64,000 nucleotides of DNA from Piscicola geometra (lineage: Eukaryota; Annelida; Clitellata; Hirudinida; Piscicolidae), in the NCBI GenBank assembly GCA_943735955.1, contig OX030955.1, positions 15,439,583-15,503,582 on the forward strand, read 5' to 3'. The position numbers and the translations under genes were made by a program. The notes below the pieces were generated by a model. It saw only the letters and a list, made by a program, of their open reading frames with translations. It did no database searches and was not told the origin of the DNA. The stretch's first letter is position 1. Every line of letters begins with the position of its first letter. Shown in pieces: positions 29,175 to 43,300 of this stretch.

Positions 29175-32100
29175 ATGGCAAACGATCAGGTAACTTTTTC
29201 AATTGAGGAAACTCAAGGCAATACTACTGAAACAATAGTATCGAAAAAAGTATTTTCGGCAAAACGTCCTTATGAAACACAGGCATTTAAAGTTCCATGC
29301 AGATCTCCAAGCGATAACTCACCAACAAAAATCGCTAAAGTCTTTCCTACAAAAAGCACTCCTACTACGAACACGCGTTACTCCAACCCATCTTCCAGAT
29401 GGGTAGAGACGAATAACAAGCAGAGGGACCTGGAGATTCTCAAACTACAGAAGAACTTACAAAAATGCAAGGACGAGCTTCGGGAGGAAGTGGAAAAGAG
29501 GGGGATGTCCTCAGCAGGCAGAACGGCATCAGACCAAGAACGTAGCCGACTGCTGAGCGAGATCAAACAGTTGGGCGTTTCTAAGAGGCGACTGGAATCG
29601 GCGTTGGAAGCTTCCCAGGTGGCGGTGAAGAAGATGGAGGGGGAAGTGAAGGCGGTCAGAGAGACGTGCAAGCAGCAATTGGCTTCAATCGAAAGATCAT
29701 CTTCTCTGGAAGTCAAGAAGCTGGTATGTGGTGTTGTAGTTGAAGAGAAAAGGTATTAGGTTTGATTGGCACTTTCTTTTTTCTAATATAAATTGTTTCC
29801 ACTTTTTTCTACTCAATTATTTAAAAGTTTTTCCACGTTCAAGAACGATTTTATAGTTTTATTTATTTGGAAAAATGTATTTTTTAAAACTTCAAACAAT
29901 AATGAAGCGTTAATGTATTCGAACGACGTTCAATCTTTTAGCTGCTAGAAGTTTTCAAACATTCCACTTTTGTTTAACAAGGCCAACTCAAAACACTCGG
30001 CAAATATTTTCGTTAAAATTAATGTAACCTTGCAAGCAAAATATGTCAAAGTCACGAAATTTAGGAAGTTTTATGGTAATCACTGCAGCTAAAAAAGAAA
30101 AACTGTATCATAAAAATATTGTTAAAATTCTAAAGATTTGTGTATGAACGTTTTAGACTCACATTATACATTAAAAACAGACATTGTAAAAATTTTTTTA
30201 ATACTTTGTAAATTTACCAGCACTTGTTACATATTAATGAAAAGCCGTCTTGAAAAGTTTCCAAAGTCCATAAGCATCCATACATACATAAAAACAAACC
30301 GGTCTTGTAAGTTTAACACTAAACAGATGAATGGCATAGGACAAGCTACCAGTATACGCACAAAATCGCACAAAATCATCGAAAAAGATCTAAGTTGAGT
30401 TTCAGTTGAGTTTACCCAGCCTGATGACTCAGAATTCCAGCTTCATACGCTCAAATTAAACTCTTAATTCAATTAGGCTTCCTGCTAGAGAAGCTATAGG
30501 ACCTCCATGTCCTATATTCATTTTGGTTGTTAAAAAAGTTTTTATATTATATGTATGATGGCATTCGCCTAGTTTTTTATTAGTTTCATACTTAGGTAGC
30601 TCTTGAACTATATTTAATGTAATTTATTTGTCGATTTTGAAATTATCACGATCTCAGGTCAAGAAAGCGACCCTTATGAATAAACATCCATTTAAACTAT
30701 ACAAAAGAATTTCAGAATAGATGAAAATTTACGTTTAGTACTCATAAAATGAAAAATCAACGTAGATTCTCATTTAATTAAGCTGAAAACTATCTAAAAG
30801 AGCCGTTAATCTTGTTGCAATAATACTTTAAACCTACATCCTGTTTACTCCTAGACTAGCCTTTCACTATATTTCTGCGCTATCATTAAATAGAGAATAC
30901 TGCACATAACGACTAACACTAGGCTGCATTGTATTAGATAATATATGTAAAAAATATTCATCTTTATCAATTAATAAATTCATTTTCAAGCTGGAAGACC
31001 TGAAAGTTAAAGACCTGATGCTTGCAAGTCTTGACAGAAACCAATACTCTGACCGCAGTGTGCAGTCTAAGATTGTGCAGCAAAAACAACAAAAACAACA
31101 GCAACAGCAACAACAACAAATTAAAGAAAAACTAGAAGAAGATATAAAAAAAGAAATTCAACTACAGCTAGAAAAAGAAATGTGGAAAAAATTCGAAGTA
31201 CATTCACTACAACAGCAACAAAAATACAAGAAACAGAACAGTAAAGATTCAAAATCGAAACAAGAGAAAATAAACAGCAAGAATGTTGAAATCTCTTCCC
31301 TAGTATGTTTCTTTCCTAATCCTTTATCTAGGCTGTAAATATGTGAAAAGTCGATTTCTTAATGTTATAAAAAACTAAGCTATTAACTTTATGTATTTAA
31401 TTTAAATTATCTTAAATTTGAAGATATCACCTATTTATTCTAACAATTATGAAAAGTTTACTATAAATATTAAACGATTAAATCATCAATTCACATTAAT
31501 CAATGTTGCTTTAAATGCAGAGATTTGAAAAAATGCGTTTGAAGTATTTAACCTTGATCATCGATGCATTTTCGAATTAGATAAAAATAAATCAAAATTT
31601 AAAAAAAATTAAATACATGTATATTTAAATTTTTTGTTCTAAAAATTTAACTCCATTTCAATATAATTTCTAGAAATCCGAAATAGAAAGGCTAGAATCG
31701 GAAATAAAGTCAATAACCGCCGAAAAAGATGGAATATTCAAGGAATTAGGGAATGTCACAAACGAAAAAAAGAAAACTGAAGAAAATATGGATTTATTGA
31801 AAGTGGAAAACGACAAGATGGTAAGAGTTCAAACCGAACAAGTTTTAAGCAATTCTTATAATTTTCTAACATTTGTTGCAATATCAAATAAATTAAATAT
31901 GGGGCCTGGAGGCTTTTAAAACTAAAAAAGAATGTATCCCATTTAAATTAATTCATATAATTAATCATTCTACCCATATCAACTGTAGTCACAGACATTG
32001 ATCCAGCTCCAAGATGAGGTTTCAAGCTTACATGAGTCATTGGCAGAGAGCAGTGTGGAAGAAGTACTCAAGCAGTTTGAAGATCTCAAACGTGAGACGG

Positions 32101-35100
32101 AGAATCAGAAATGCACAATTGAAGAGCTGAAAAACAAACAAAAAGTAGGTTAACGAGTGGGAGTAAAAAGTGGGCGTGAACGGTTCGAATGTAGAAAGGG
32201 CGATAGTTTTTGGCTCCAAATTTAATGATATATTAAATATAATAAAATATCTAAACTAAAAAATCCATGAAAAATTAGAATTTTTCAAACTAAAGTTATA
32301 AAATGCTTTTATTTGTGAGGGCAACTCTGGCACTTTCATGAAAAAGTTGCAGTGTAAAGCGGTTGTGTTGTTTATACAATCTTTATTGCCTAGAGTTTCA
32401 GATTGGTTTGCGAAGCTGTTAACCTTAAAATGATTGCTCTAGCAACGTTTTCAACTTATTTATCTGTTCCTATTTTTGCTTATTTTTATTATGTTTTAGA
32501 GGTGTATTATATCTTTCAATTAAAAGTTATTTATTTTATTAGGTTTATTATGTTTATCTGAAAAAATGTTTAAGCACATTTGAATAGTATTGTTAATTAA
32601 TTTCATCAGCTTTTGAATTATTTATTTACCGATATAAAAACATCTTCAATAACATTTTTCTTATTGCTTTCTTAGTGGAAGAAATCTCCAGTAAAAGTAG
32701 AGCAGACTAATAAAAAGGTAGTAACAAACCTCTTTAGTACCCTAAACATCAATTTTAATTTTTAAAAAATTAAATAGATTACTGAATTTATATTTCTGAA
32801 AATTCGATAAATATATATTTAAAAGAAAATAATAATAATAATAAAATATATAAAATTAATATTAATAATAATAAAATATATAAAAATAATATTAATAATA
32901 AGAAAATATATAAAAACAATACTAATAATAATAAAATATATAAAAATAGTATTAATAATAATAAAATATATTATATAATATATAGTTAAATATAATATTT
33001 GTAGACCGTTAGGTTCATGCTTCCTGACTCCAGCTCACCAATTGTGAGTTTGAAAAAACAAACATATTTAAAAAAATTAATTGAAAAAAAAGTTTGTTAT
33101 AAAAAAAAAAATTTTTTTTTAATCAAATGTATATGAAACAAACATATATAAAAATAGTTTAATTTTGTTTAAAGATTGATTAGTTTCAGTTTTTGATCCT
33201 TTAAACTCATTTATATTTCGGAAAAAATATATTTATAATATACTCCTTAATGAACTATCAAATAAATCCAGCCCACACACAAGCTCCAATCATCACAACA
33301 TTGTTCAACTAGGTTAATGGAAGGATTGCCTACAAGAAAGATATGAGATTCCTATTCTTCAATGAAGAAGACGATGAAGGGTGGTCTGAGGACAATGAAG
33401 ATGTTTACAAGGTTTCAAGTTTAGAAACATCTCAAATTTTAGAAAATACTTATTAATTTAAAAAGTTGTTATTTGAAATGTTTAACAAGTTAATCAAAAA
33501 AACATGTTGTTTTAAAGACCTGTGAAACCCAGAAACCAAGCCATGAGGAAATGTCCGAGAGCTGTGATGAAATTAGAGGAATTCTGTCTAGCGTGGTATA
33601 AGATACCATTAAATTCTTTTAAACATAAAAAAAAATGTAAACATTTTTCTATTTATTTATATATTCTTATTAACTAAATAACGCAAACTTAAGTAAATTA
33701 TTTTTTTTTCTATAAACCAGAAAAAGACAACAGTGTGCAGTAGCGAGGACTACACGAAGCTGATGAACGACCACGTGAGACTCGAGAAAGCCTACAGCAA
33801 ACTCTCCACCAAGAAAATCAAGGTGTTCAAACTTCAATTCAGCAACTGAATAAAGATGGAAGCCGTATTTACTCTCCTGTTATTTAAAAAAAAGAATAAC
33901 AATTATTTTTAAAAAAGCATTTGAATGATATCACAATGATTTTCTTTAACGTCAGGATTGGACCATAGAACGCGAATCTCTTAACATGGCCATCCTTGCA
34001 TTAGAGGGAAAGGTGCGGAAAAACTCTTTAAATTTAAAATAGTTTTTTTCATATTTTTTAGTCGAAATAAACAATTTTTAAAGTGTGGTAGGGAAAAAGG
34101 AGTGAATGTAGAATAATTAAAAACAAATTTTATTTAACTCACATTATAATGACAGAAATAATTTGTATCTTTCTGTATACCCTGCAGACATACGTTAACT
34201 TTTTTTCTGCCAATGTTTCAATGAAAGCCAATTACAAATTTATTAAATAAAGAAAAAAAATAATTTTGGGTTTTCGTTATTGCTTATGATTTTTGGTTTC
34301 ATTTTCGCCTTTCGTTTTGTTAGTTAAAAAAAAATATTTTTACAAAAAAACTATTACAACTTTCTAAGGTTGTATTGTTTTTATCTCTGTGAAAATCTTT
34401 TAATTCTAATTTTAAACCCCTAATTAGTAAGTAAAAAAAAAATTATAATTATTTTAACTAATTTTTTTGCTATTCAACTTTCATTTTCTATATATTTTAT
34501 CTTTTTGTATCTATTTTAAATGAATTTTATGAACATGTTTACCATGTGGAAACGTTGGTTGAATTGAAAGTGCGTAAAGAAAATATATGAAATAGTTAAA
34601 ATGTTATAGCAAAATTAAATTTGTATGATAAGTTTTAAAACATAGTTTCCCGTTATCACGATGAAGCTTAGTATTTCATTTCGCACATTATCATTAAGAA
34701 AAATGTCTTAAAATAAATAATTGTTTCCTCTAGTTGCTTTACGTAATTTTTAATTTACGTTATTTTACCAACGCTCCCACGTGGGAACGTAGTCATTTTG
34801 AGCAAAAACGCTTCGATATTTCTAATTTTATTTAGAATAAAAGACAAATTACACATTAAAGATGTTTGCCTTTTAAATTCAACCCAATTTCCTTTACATT
34901 TAAAATGTAAAAAAGATAATAAATTTGCATTATAATCCTTCTCAGAACCAAGAATACGAAGGTACCTTGAAAAAGTTGTTGTTGCAGGTGGATGAGATCA
35001 AGGACAAAAATGAAGAGCTGGAGTTCCAAGTGCTCGAGCTGGAAGGAACGCGTGGAGATGTTAAGGTGAAGCATGCTTGGTGTTTCTTATATCTTATTTC

Positions 35101-38100
35101 GTTAATCCGTAATTATTATCTCTTATAAATAAAAAGCAGGGATAATCTTACAATCTTATCTGCCTAGAAATAATTTGTGGAAAAAATTTTCAATGTCATA
35201 TTTTTACAAGACATAAAGTATTCGAACATTCCAAACCACCTAAACAGGAGCATGAGGAGAGAGAGGAAATAATGGAAGAACTTAAGCAGAAAAACAAAAT
35301 ACTGGAAGATCAAGTGGTCGGGCTTAGCAAAGCAGTTCACTTGAAAAATGAGCTACAAACCTCCATTGGTATAAAGCTGAATTTGAAAATGAATCCAAAA
35401 AGGCTATTGGTCCCATTTTATTATTTACACTATTTTAAATTTGCAAACAGACATATGCAAACTGGACAAGAGCACACAATATTTGGTGGATGATGAAAAT
35501 AGGGCAGAAGGAGATAAGAAGACCGATGAACTTACTGAGTTTGAGTGTAAGTTCATTAATATTGATTTTTGAATGATCCTAAACATTTTAATACGATTTG
35601 AAGTATATCAAGTAATTTTTATAATATAAACTTTAAAAAATTATAATTAAAGAAACTATACATTTTTTTATAACTTCTAAAGTTGTTTAAATAAAAATCT
35701 TATACATATTTGTCCATTACTTTTATGTTAATTGTGAATCACCTACTCCTACAGCCATCACTCTCACAACCTCCACTACGTCTGGAGTGGAAGACTTGTC
35801 TTCTGACGATGATGAAGCCTCTCTCGAATCGATGCCTCATGATAACGAGCCACAGGTTGAACATTTGAATTTGAATCTTCAAATTTATATTAAATTAATC
35901 TATTTTTATGAAAACTATCAACTAGTATTTTAGTTACCTGGTTAAAAACGTGCATGAATTTTAAATGGATTTCTAAAATTTTTCATAAAAAACTCTTTTA
36001 ACAGAACAACTCAATTCTGTGCTACAATGAAACAATTGACGTTCAGAAATCAAACGATACAACAAAACAACTCACCAAGGTCGTTGAAAATCTTGAACTG
36101 AGACTAGCTTGCAGTAAACTCCGAGAAAACAGTCTTTTGGACAAGATAGCTCTGTTGTGCGAAGAAAAGAAGAGACTCATTTCAGACTCGGCGAAGAGTG
36201 AAGAAGGTGTGTTGGATGAGTATGTAGTTATTGCAAGAGAAATGAGTAAGATTGGACGGAATGGTAGCGAACTTGAGGATAGCGGAGTAGTTGAAGACTT
36301 CAGTGGAATGCTGGAAAAAGATGATAACGAAGAAAATGAGACGCGAAACGAAAAAATGAATTCAGTTGATGTTAAAAAAGTAGCTGCCAAGCTGAAAAGG
36401 AAAAGCCTCTTTGAGAAGTCTTCAGAAGAGATGCAGTGGATCGAGGAGTGCTTGAGACTTGACACTCCCACACAGGAAAATTTTGGCTACTCTCATTATT
36501 TTCAGTCTTTCATTGATGAAAGTGACAGCGAGATGCTCCAACAGAAGGTTTGTAAGTTTTATTTAAAATGACTAGCTGATCCCAATTATGAGTTTTTTTA
36601 TAAATTTAGTACTGAAATATACATTTAAAATGTTCAAAAAATCTTAGGTTGTGCAACTGGAGAAAGAATGTGACGCTTTAAGGGAGGTTGTTGACATAGA
36701 CGAGGGTGTAATTCGTGATCTTCAAATTAAGATCTTCGATTTAGAAAACTCAGAAAAAAACCTTCAAAACTCTCTTGAGAAGCTAGAAGAGGTGATAAAA
36801 GCTTTGGGAAGCTCCAAAGAAGAGATAGACGAAGATAATGAAAAGTTTGTAACATTTGTATTTAAAAATTATAAAAAATTAATTATCTTGAATTTGAGCA
36901 CTTTGAGCTGCAATATCTGAAAATAGAAAAAAATTCTCAGAATGAAAAAAGAGTTGACACGTGTTAGGTCTTCAGAAGAGTTGATGCAATCCAGTTTGGA
37001 CATCTCGAGGTCAAATGAGAAGCAATTGAAGAAAAAGCTTGATGAAGTGAGTCAAGATTTGAAGGAAGCCGAAAAGAAACTTCGCAAGAAAACTGCCGTT
37101 GCAGAAAAATTAGAAGAAATTGCTACTCAATCAAACGAAAAGTTTGAAGATCAAGTGGGTGAGCTAGAATCGGTGCTTGAGTTGTTCAAGAAACGTAATT
37201 ACAACCTGGAAAGACTGTGTGAAGACTTGAATGGCAAGCTGATGGAAGCGGAGAAGCAGTCGAAAAGACTGAAGCTGCAGGCCGAGTGCATGGAACAACA
37301 ACGAGATACCTTCGTTACCAGAATCCAGAACTTAGGTGGGTGATTGGCTTGGGAAGTTTCACTCAAGAGAAAAAGTTTACAAATATTGCATGCGTTTTTA
37401 TACAACTATAAACATTGATGCCTTAATGAATTAAATCATCTGATCAGAAAAAGAAAGAGCTGTATTGTTGGAAAAGATAAATTCAGTTCAAAAAGGACTG
37501 GAAAAGAGAGGGGCACAACTCGAGATGACCGTGGTGGAACGCCAAGGTTTAACAATGAGGCTTGAGAGCTTGGAAATGGAAAGGTAGGTAAAAAGTTGTG
37601 AGCTTTTGTGTTTTATATTAAATATATTTTAAAAAGAGTATTTAGAAAAACTAAGAACGAACTTTTATAACTTGAAGAAATGAGTTAGTGGACCGTTTAG
37701 AGAGTCAGAAAGATGTAGAGATAATAATGATGAAGGAGATGGAATCAATTAAAGATGAAAACTCTAATTTGATGCAAAAACTCATATATAAAGCTCAAGA
37801 CAAAAGGGTTTGTAATTCAATTATAAATGATAATTTATAATGAAACCATGTTCCGATATATCATGAAATTTATTCCTTTTCTTCCAGTTCTTTTCAATGA
37901 ATAGTGAATCGCAAACAAGCTTTGATGATTCATACCAAGGTTTTGAGATTTTTGAGAAGTTTGTGAATGTAATGAGTCACTCATTAACCCCATCTTTGCC
38001 AGAAATAGAAATACACTCAATTTCTTTAAATTCACATACTTTTTAAATCAATTTTTTCAGAAGAGTCTTCGCAGCACTACAATGAGTATGAGAGTGATGA

Positions 38101-38707
38101 AATGAAGATCTCACTCACTATGTCAGGAGAGCATGGTGCTAACCACAGAGACGACTCCATCGGTCTTCTGTGTTATGATGATGATGATGATTTGAGCGAT
38201 TATGATTATGACCAATGTAATTGATGTTTTGTAGCTGATGTCTATAGTTTTCATTTCAATACGAATAATTTTTGTTATTGCCGCAAAGTGATTTATAAAG
38301 ATGTATTTGTATTTACTATACATCAAAAATGTATACTTAATAATCTCAATTTAATATTCATTTTCAGATGAAGCCTTCGGTAAATTCAACCTGAGAAAAT
38401 CAAAATCATTAAACGATCTAAACTTTTTTGTCTCTCACAAACTCACACAAACTTCTCCAGCGTATAAACGCGCGGTGTTTGGATTCTCGATGATTCCTAT
38501 CAATCTAGACTACCATAAGCGCAAAGTCGCTCTCATGTCTCAACTCCCTTTAGTCTCAAGGCCAGTTCGCTCCAGCAATGGTTTGTCCTCTTACTGTGTT
38601 CATTCTAAACAAAAAAGTAGATTTTCACTTTATTATTTGTTTCAACTTTTCAAATGGTTTGATATTTATTTTATTTGACAGAATCTCCATTGCTGGGGTC
38701 TCACTAA
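29175..38707 (+). CDS. Large coiled-coil protein, 22 exons, unrecognised
   Basis: Exons: 29175-29723, 30991-31302, 31674-31820, 31995-32144, 32676-32717, 33313-33411, 33518-33595, 33721-33822, 33956-34012, 34946-35065, 35248-35368, 35451-35546, 35755-35855, 36005-36547, 36648-36844, 36941-37335, 37448-37583, 37678-37807, 37888-37939, 38061-38216, 38368-38580, 38682-38707. Phases close; 1273 codons plus stop. The first 75 residues look disordered. Heptad-rich coiled coils follow at about 80-400, 510-600, 680-720 and 850-1125, with a Gln-rich run (about 215-225), acidic linkers and a basic, Ser-containing tail (LRKSKSLNDLN). No catalytic domain, signal peptide or membrane segment is visible. 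This suggests a cytoskeletal, centrosomal or scaffolding protein, but I cannot name a family. ATG 29175 is the first in-frame start. The donor at 36845 (GTTTGT) was chosen because it restores phase. Confidence 0.8.
32818..32990. repeat. About 33-bp AT-rich tandem repeat in a coiled-coil gene intron
   Basis: Four to five copies of a unit like AATAATAATAAAATATATAA followed by AATATT, within the 32718-33312 intron. Confidence 0.75.
34013..34945. other. Long intron of the coiled-coil gene
   Basis: AT-rich, with no recognisable element. It is flanked by the 57-nt and 120-nt exons of the coiled-coil gene. Confidence 0.6.
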
Positions 38708-40282
38708 TTTAAACATATTCAAACTACAACAACCACTCCGTCACCATCATCACCATCATCATTCTCATCATCATCAGCACCATAATAACCATCAACAACA
38801 TCATCATCACTATCATCATTCGCTAAAAGAACATCAGCAAAATAACATTTTTATATTTGCTAATTAAATAATATGAAAATGAAAACCGAAATAAATACCT
38901 AGATTTCATGTTAGGGATGCCTGGCTGTTGAGTTTTTTGCTGCACAATCTTTACTTCTTCCTTCATCTTCAACATTGTAATCATGGTTTTTTTTAATTAA
39001 AAAAAAAAGAAAAAAAGAAACGAAATGAACACAAGAAGAATCGACTCTAGTCCAACGCCTAAGACCTCCTGCCCATTTCTCGGTTGGCCAGCCAGCTTTC
39101 TACCGAGTCATCAACTTCGTTTGATCATCGCCGTCAAATTGATTGTACTGATGACGATATATTTGAGTCTTGAGTCAAAGAAAACTCAAGAAACTCAAGT
39201 CCAGACGGCGATGATAATAGAGGACTTTTCTGTACATAAAATACGTCCCTATCACAGGTTTTCATTCCGTTATTAGAATAATCCTATCCCTCTTGAAAAA
39301 CCAATATTCAAAACAAATTTTTAAACTATATTTAAAACATATTTAAAAACATTTAAAAACAAATTAAAATGTCTAGTCATGAGTCAATTAAAAGTGTCTT
39401 ATCTATGTTGTTTTTATTACATCTTTCCTATTCCAGCTGGCAGTGGCTGCAAGAAGTCACCGAGAAACGGTCCCAATGTTTCGAGTTCATCACTTTGAAC
39501 TGATATTTGTGCTAAACGTTTATTGCGTCACTTTAACGCTGAATTTATTATTTGATTTGCTGCTACTTTGATCACTTCTTAACTTGGTTCGCAGGGTTAT
39601 AACATAGACGGCACTGTTAAGTTTTACAGCTATATAAGCGCTTAACGCATTTGAGTTCCATCATGACGCATTCAATTCTATCTTCTTACAAACGCAGTGA
39701 TGCATAAAGCTTCAAGGGAGAACTAAATAACTCAATAGACCATTGAGCGTCCATTTCAGCAAGAGCTGCTCTCATGATACCCTTCTATGAAAGGTTCACT
39801 TGTAAACCTAGCGACTAAACTACGCAATAGCTAGGACTGCATCCATTGCATTCAAGAAAGCATGAACGCCCATGCCTTGAAATTCAAACGTATTTGCGTT
39901 CTAACATAGAGTACTCTACTCATTTTTTAATCTTTAATAAAAGTTAAGAACTTTTAAAACTTGATTTAAAAACTTTTCAAGGTTTCTGGGTCAATTGTGA
40001 ACAATCTATAAATTGAAATTGTTATCGAAGTTATTACCAGGTATCGAATCATTCTTAAAGTGAATTTTTATCTTATCATTCTACTAATGGTTCGATCTTA
40101 CGATCATTATAATATAAGAAATATATTCTAGACAAAAGAAATTCAACTAAAAACGTTATGATTCAAAGAAAGGGTTTTACAAGAACTATCTTATCGGCAA
40201 TTAGAAAGTCAATTTATACACTTTATATGCATCATCCCTTTCTAGAACTTTGATTTCAACACTTCAAAACTTATTTGTTGCG
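38708..40282. other. Intergenic region with CAT-rich run and a doubtful 83-codon frame
   Basis: About 38735-38830 is CAT/CAC-rich, and an AATAAA lies near 38890 as a possible poly(A) signal for the coiled-coil gene. A plus-strand frame at 39025-39276 starts with ATG and ends in a potential donor CACAG/GTTTTC. It includes a hydrophobic run LRLIIAVKLIVLMTIYL, but nothing downstream extends it convincingly. It could be 3' untranslated sequence. Confidence 0.4.
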
Positions 40283-40290
40283 TATATAAA
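40283..40290 (+). promoter_or_regulatory. TATA box of first sphingomyelinase gene
   Basis: TATATAAA lies 38 bp before the ATG at 40328, followed by GCAGCTCAGATAGG. With a usual 25-30 bp spacing, transcription would begin within about 15 bp of the start codon, giving a very short 5' leader. Confidence 0.6.
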
Positions 40291-40327
40291 GCAGCTCAGA
40301 TAGGTCTTTTCATTATTTTCCTACACC

Positions 40328-43300
40328 ATGAAAGGCATAATAAGCTTACTCGTCTCTTTTTCCATCTTTTTCTCGGCAGAAAGTCGAGCCACTTTAGACA
40401 GACAACCTATCTCAAAAAACAAGCCCAGTTTCTTCGAATCTCTAGCAAACATTGTTTCTCATCCTACTGAAGAGCTCAAAACAGCTTTTGAAGGCTTTGT
40501 GACAGAAGTTGGTCTGCAGGAATGGTCCGAAATGCTTTTGAAAGTTCCCTATGGCAACAACAATGAAGAGTATGAAGCTGTGGTAAATGATTTAGAATCA
40601 CAGAAATTCTTCAACATTACAATTCCTCCAGCTATTAAAAATCTCACGATTGACTGCAAAATCTGCATGGTAAGATTTCATCATTAACTTTTCATTGGCT
40701 CTAAAGTTGGAATATTAAAACATAACTTTTTGTATCAAACTGAATAAATATCTAACCTTATCCTCATTCTACAGGGAATCGTCTACGGTTTAAAATATGC
40801 TATAAAAAATAGCAATTATACTTTTGTCGAAGATAAATTAAAAAAGTTATGCAAGATAGTAATGGGTTCTATGGGATTCAGAGCAGAACCTTTATGCGAA
40901 GGAACTATAGATTTGTTTGGACCGCACGTAAGTGATTATTAACGTTAAATATAATTCTTTAAAATTTGCGCACAAATAATTGAACTGATGGAAAGTTAAT
41001 TTAAAAAAAAGTTTTTCTTCCGAAATACTTAAAATATAATGTTTGATAACACGGTATTTATTGCAGGCTGATATAATACTAGGCAAAAACCCTCTTTTTC
41101 TGGAAAAATTTTGTCCATTTCAAAACGCATGTCTTCCACCAAGAAAAGAAAGTTTAATGTTTCAAATAAGCGATACTGATGACAGCCTCTTGGATGGAGC
41201 TGGAAACGCTACCGAAAAAGAAGAAACTTTTGATGACTCTGACATTATAACGATTGCACAAATCTCTGATATTCACATGGAAGAAAAATATGAAGAGGTT
41301 CTTTTATATTGATAAAGAGTTTATGCAAATTTAAAAATTATTAAGTTTTTACAATTATTTAGTGCATTTTTTTTTCATTTGAGATTTTTAAAAAATCTAA
41401 AATGTATTATTTAAATTAATATGCATGCTTCATTTGCTTTCTATATCACCAAGAAAACAGAAACCGAATGTGGACTTGCAGTTTGTTGTGTTCCGAAATG
41501 GGGAAAAGTATACAAACATTAATATATCTTTGATAAAATAAAAAATTAATTTAACTTTATATTATACAAACATTAATTTAACTTTATATTATACAAACAT
41601 TAATTTAACTTTATATTATACAAACATTAATTTAACTTTATATTATACAAACATTAATTTAACTTTATATTATACAAACATTAATTTAACTTTATATTAT
41701 ACAAACATTAATTTAACTTTATATTATAAAAACATTAATTTAACTTTATATTATAAAAACATTAATTTAACTTTATATTATAAAAACATTAATTTAACTT
41801 TTTATTATACAAACATTAATTTAACTTTATATTATACAAACATTAATTTAACTTTATATTATACGAACATTAATTTAACTTTATATTATACAAACATTAA
41901 TTTAACTTTATATTATACAAACATTAATTTAACTTTATATTATACAAACATTAATTTAACTTTATATTATACAAACATTAATTTAACTTTATATTATACA
42001 AACATTAATTTAACTTTATATTATACAAACATTAATTGACTTTGATATTTTTTAATGTTTTTTTAATTATGTAAAAAAATTATTTTAAATTTTTAAAGGG
42101 ATTTGCTGGGTACTGGGGAGAGTATGAATGCAATATTCCAGTAAGGACTTTTGAAGCTTACATTCAGAAAATTAAATCCTTCAAGCCTGACCTGGTTTTA
42201 TTCACGGGTAAGTTGCAATTTCTTAGTTCACTTTTTAGCGTTTATAAAGTTTTTCTATATCTTTTCAAAAAAAGTTTACATGAATGTGAAAAATTATTAT
42301 TCCAATTCAAGTACGTTATTTCATGTAACGGAATTTAAAAAAAGCTTTTTAGTGCCTTAAACTAAACCTTCTAGCCTAAGGGAAGGTTTTTCAACGGTGA
42401 ATAGAATGATATATTCGAGTTTATGTTAATGTCTTCAAGGTTTCACGACAAATGAAATACATTTTATAAGTTTCCTGTTGACAAACTTTCGCTTTTTAAT
42501 CTAAACATTTTATGACGTCATTTTACAGTAGTAGTAATGCTGATCAATTTTTGTCAGGGATGGGCACTCAACTACTTTTGAGTAGTTAAACTACTAGTTA
42601 ACTACTAACTACTTTTCAATAGTTAAACTTTTCGGGCTTAACTACTTTTCAGTAGTTAGAGTAGTTAACTACATTTCAACTACTTTTCTCAAAGTTAAGC
42701 ATATATTATATCGACACCGGCTGTAATACTTATCAATCAATACCTTACTGTTATATTCATATTACTGTTTATGTCTACATAGGTAAGACAGAGGAGACAA
42801 ATATAATTGTCACTAATAACACTCTGTAATATTCTTGATATCAGAACAGTCAACACAAAAACAATGGAAGTATTTAATCATATATATAGAATATATTATA
42901 TATATATGTATTTACTGCTCAATTGCTGGTGGTATTCAAGTACCATGTACTGGGTAGGATTATTAAGTGGTAAAAATATTCATAATATCTTTAAAACTCA
43001 GAGTGATTACAATAAAATAGCCAGTTTAAACAGTTTTTAGAGTTTTATAACACAAAGACAAATAAAAGACAGTTTTATGAGTTTTACACTATAGCGTTAC
43101 TCTTTAATAACGCTCTCAGCTTTGGTTACTTGCCTTAAGAAGACAAGTTTTTCAAACATGCTGTCAGAAAGTTTACAACGCCTTGGAACCAGAATTTGTC
43201 CAGCAGCACTGAACAACCTTTCGACTGCAGCACTACTGGGCAAGGATGCATCAAATTTCAGAAAGGCATTACACAGTCGAGGAAATTTAAATATAACTTT

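Noticed and set aside
36043..36471. 142-codon antisense frame
   Set aside because: It is the mirror of a real, phase-consistent coiled-coil exon (36005-36547).
39025..39276. 83-codon frame with a hydrophobic stretch
   Set aside because: No exon continues it and it has no recognisable family features; it may be 3' untranslated sequence of the preceding gene. Kept only as a remark.
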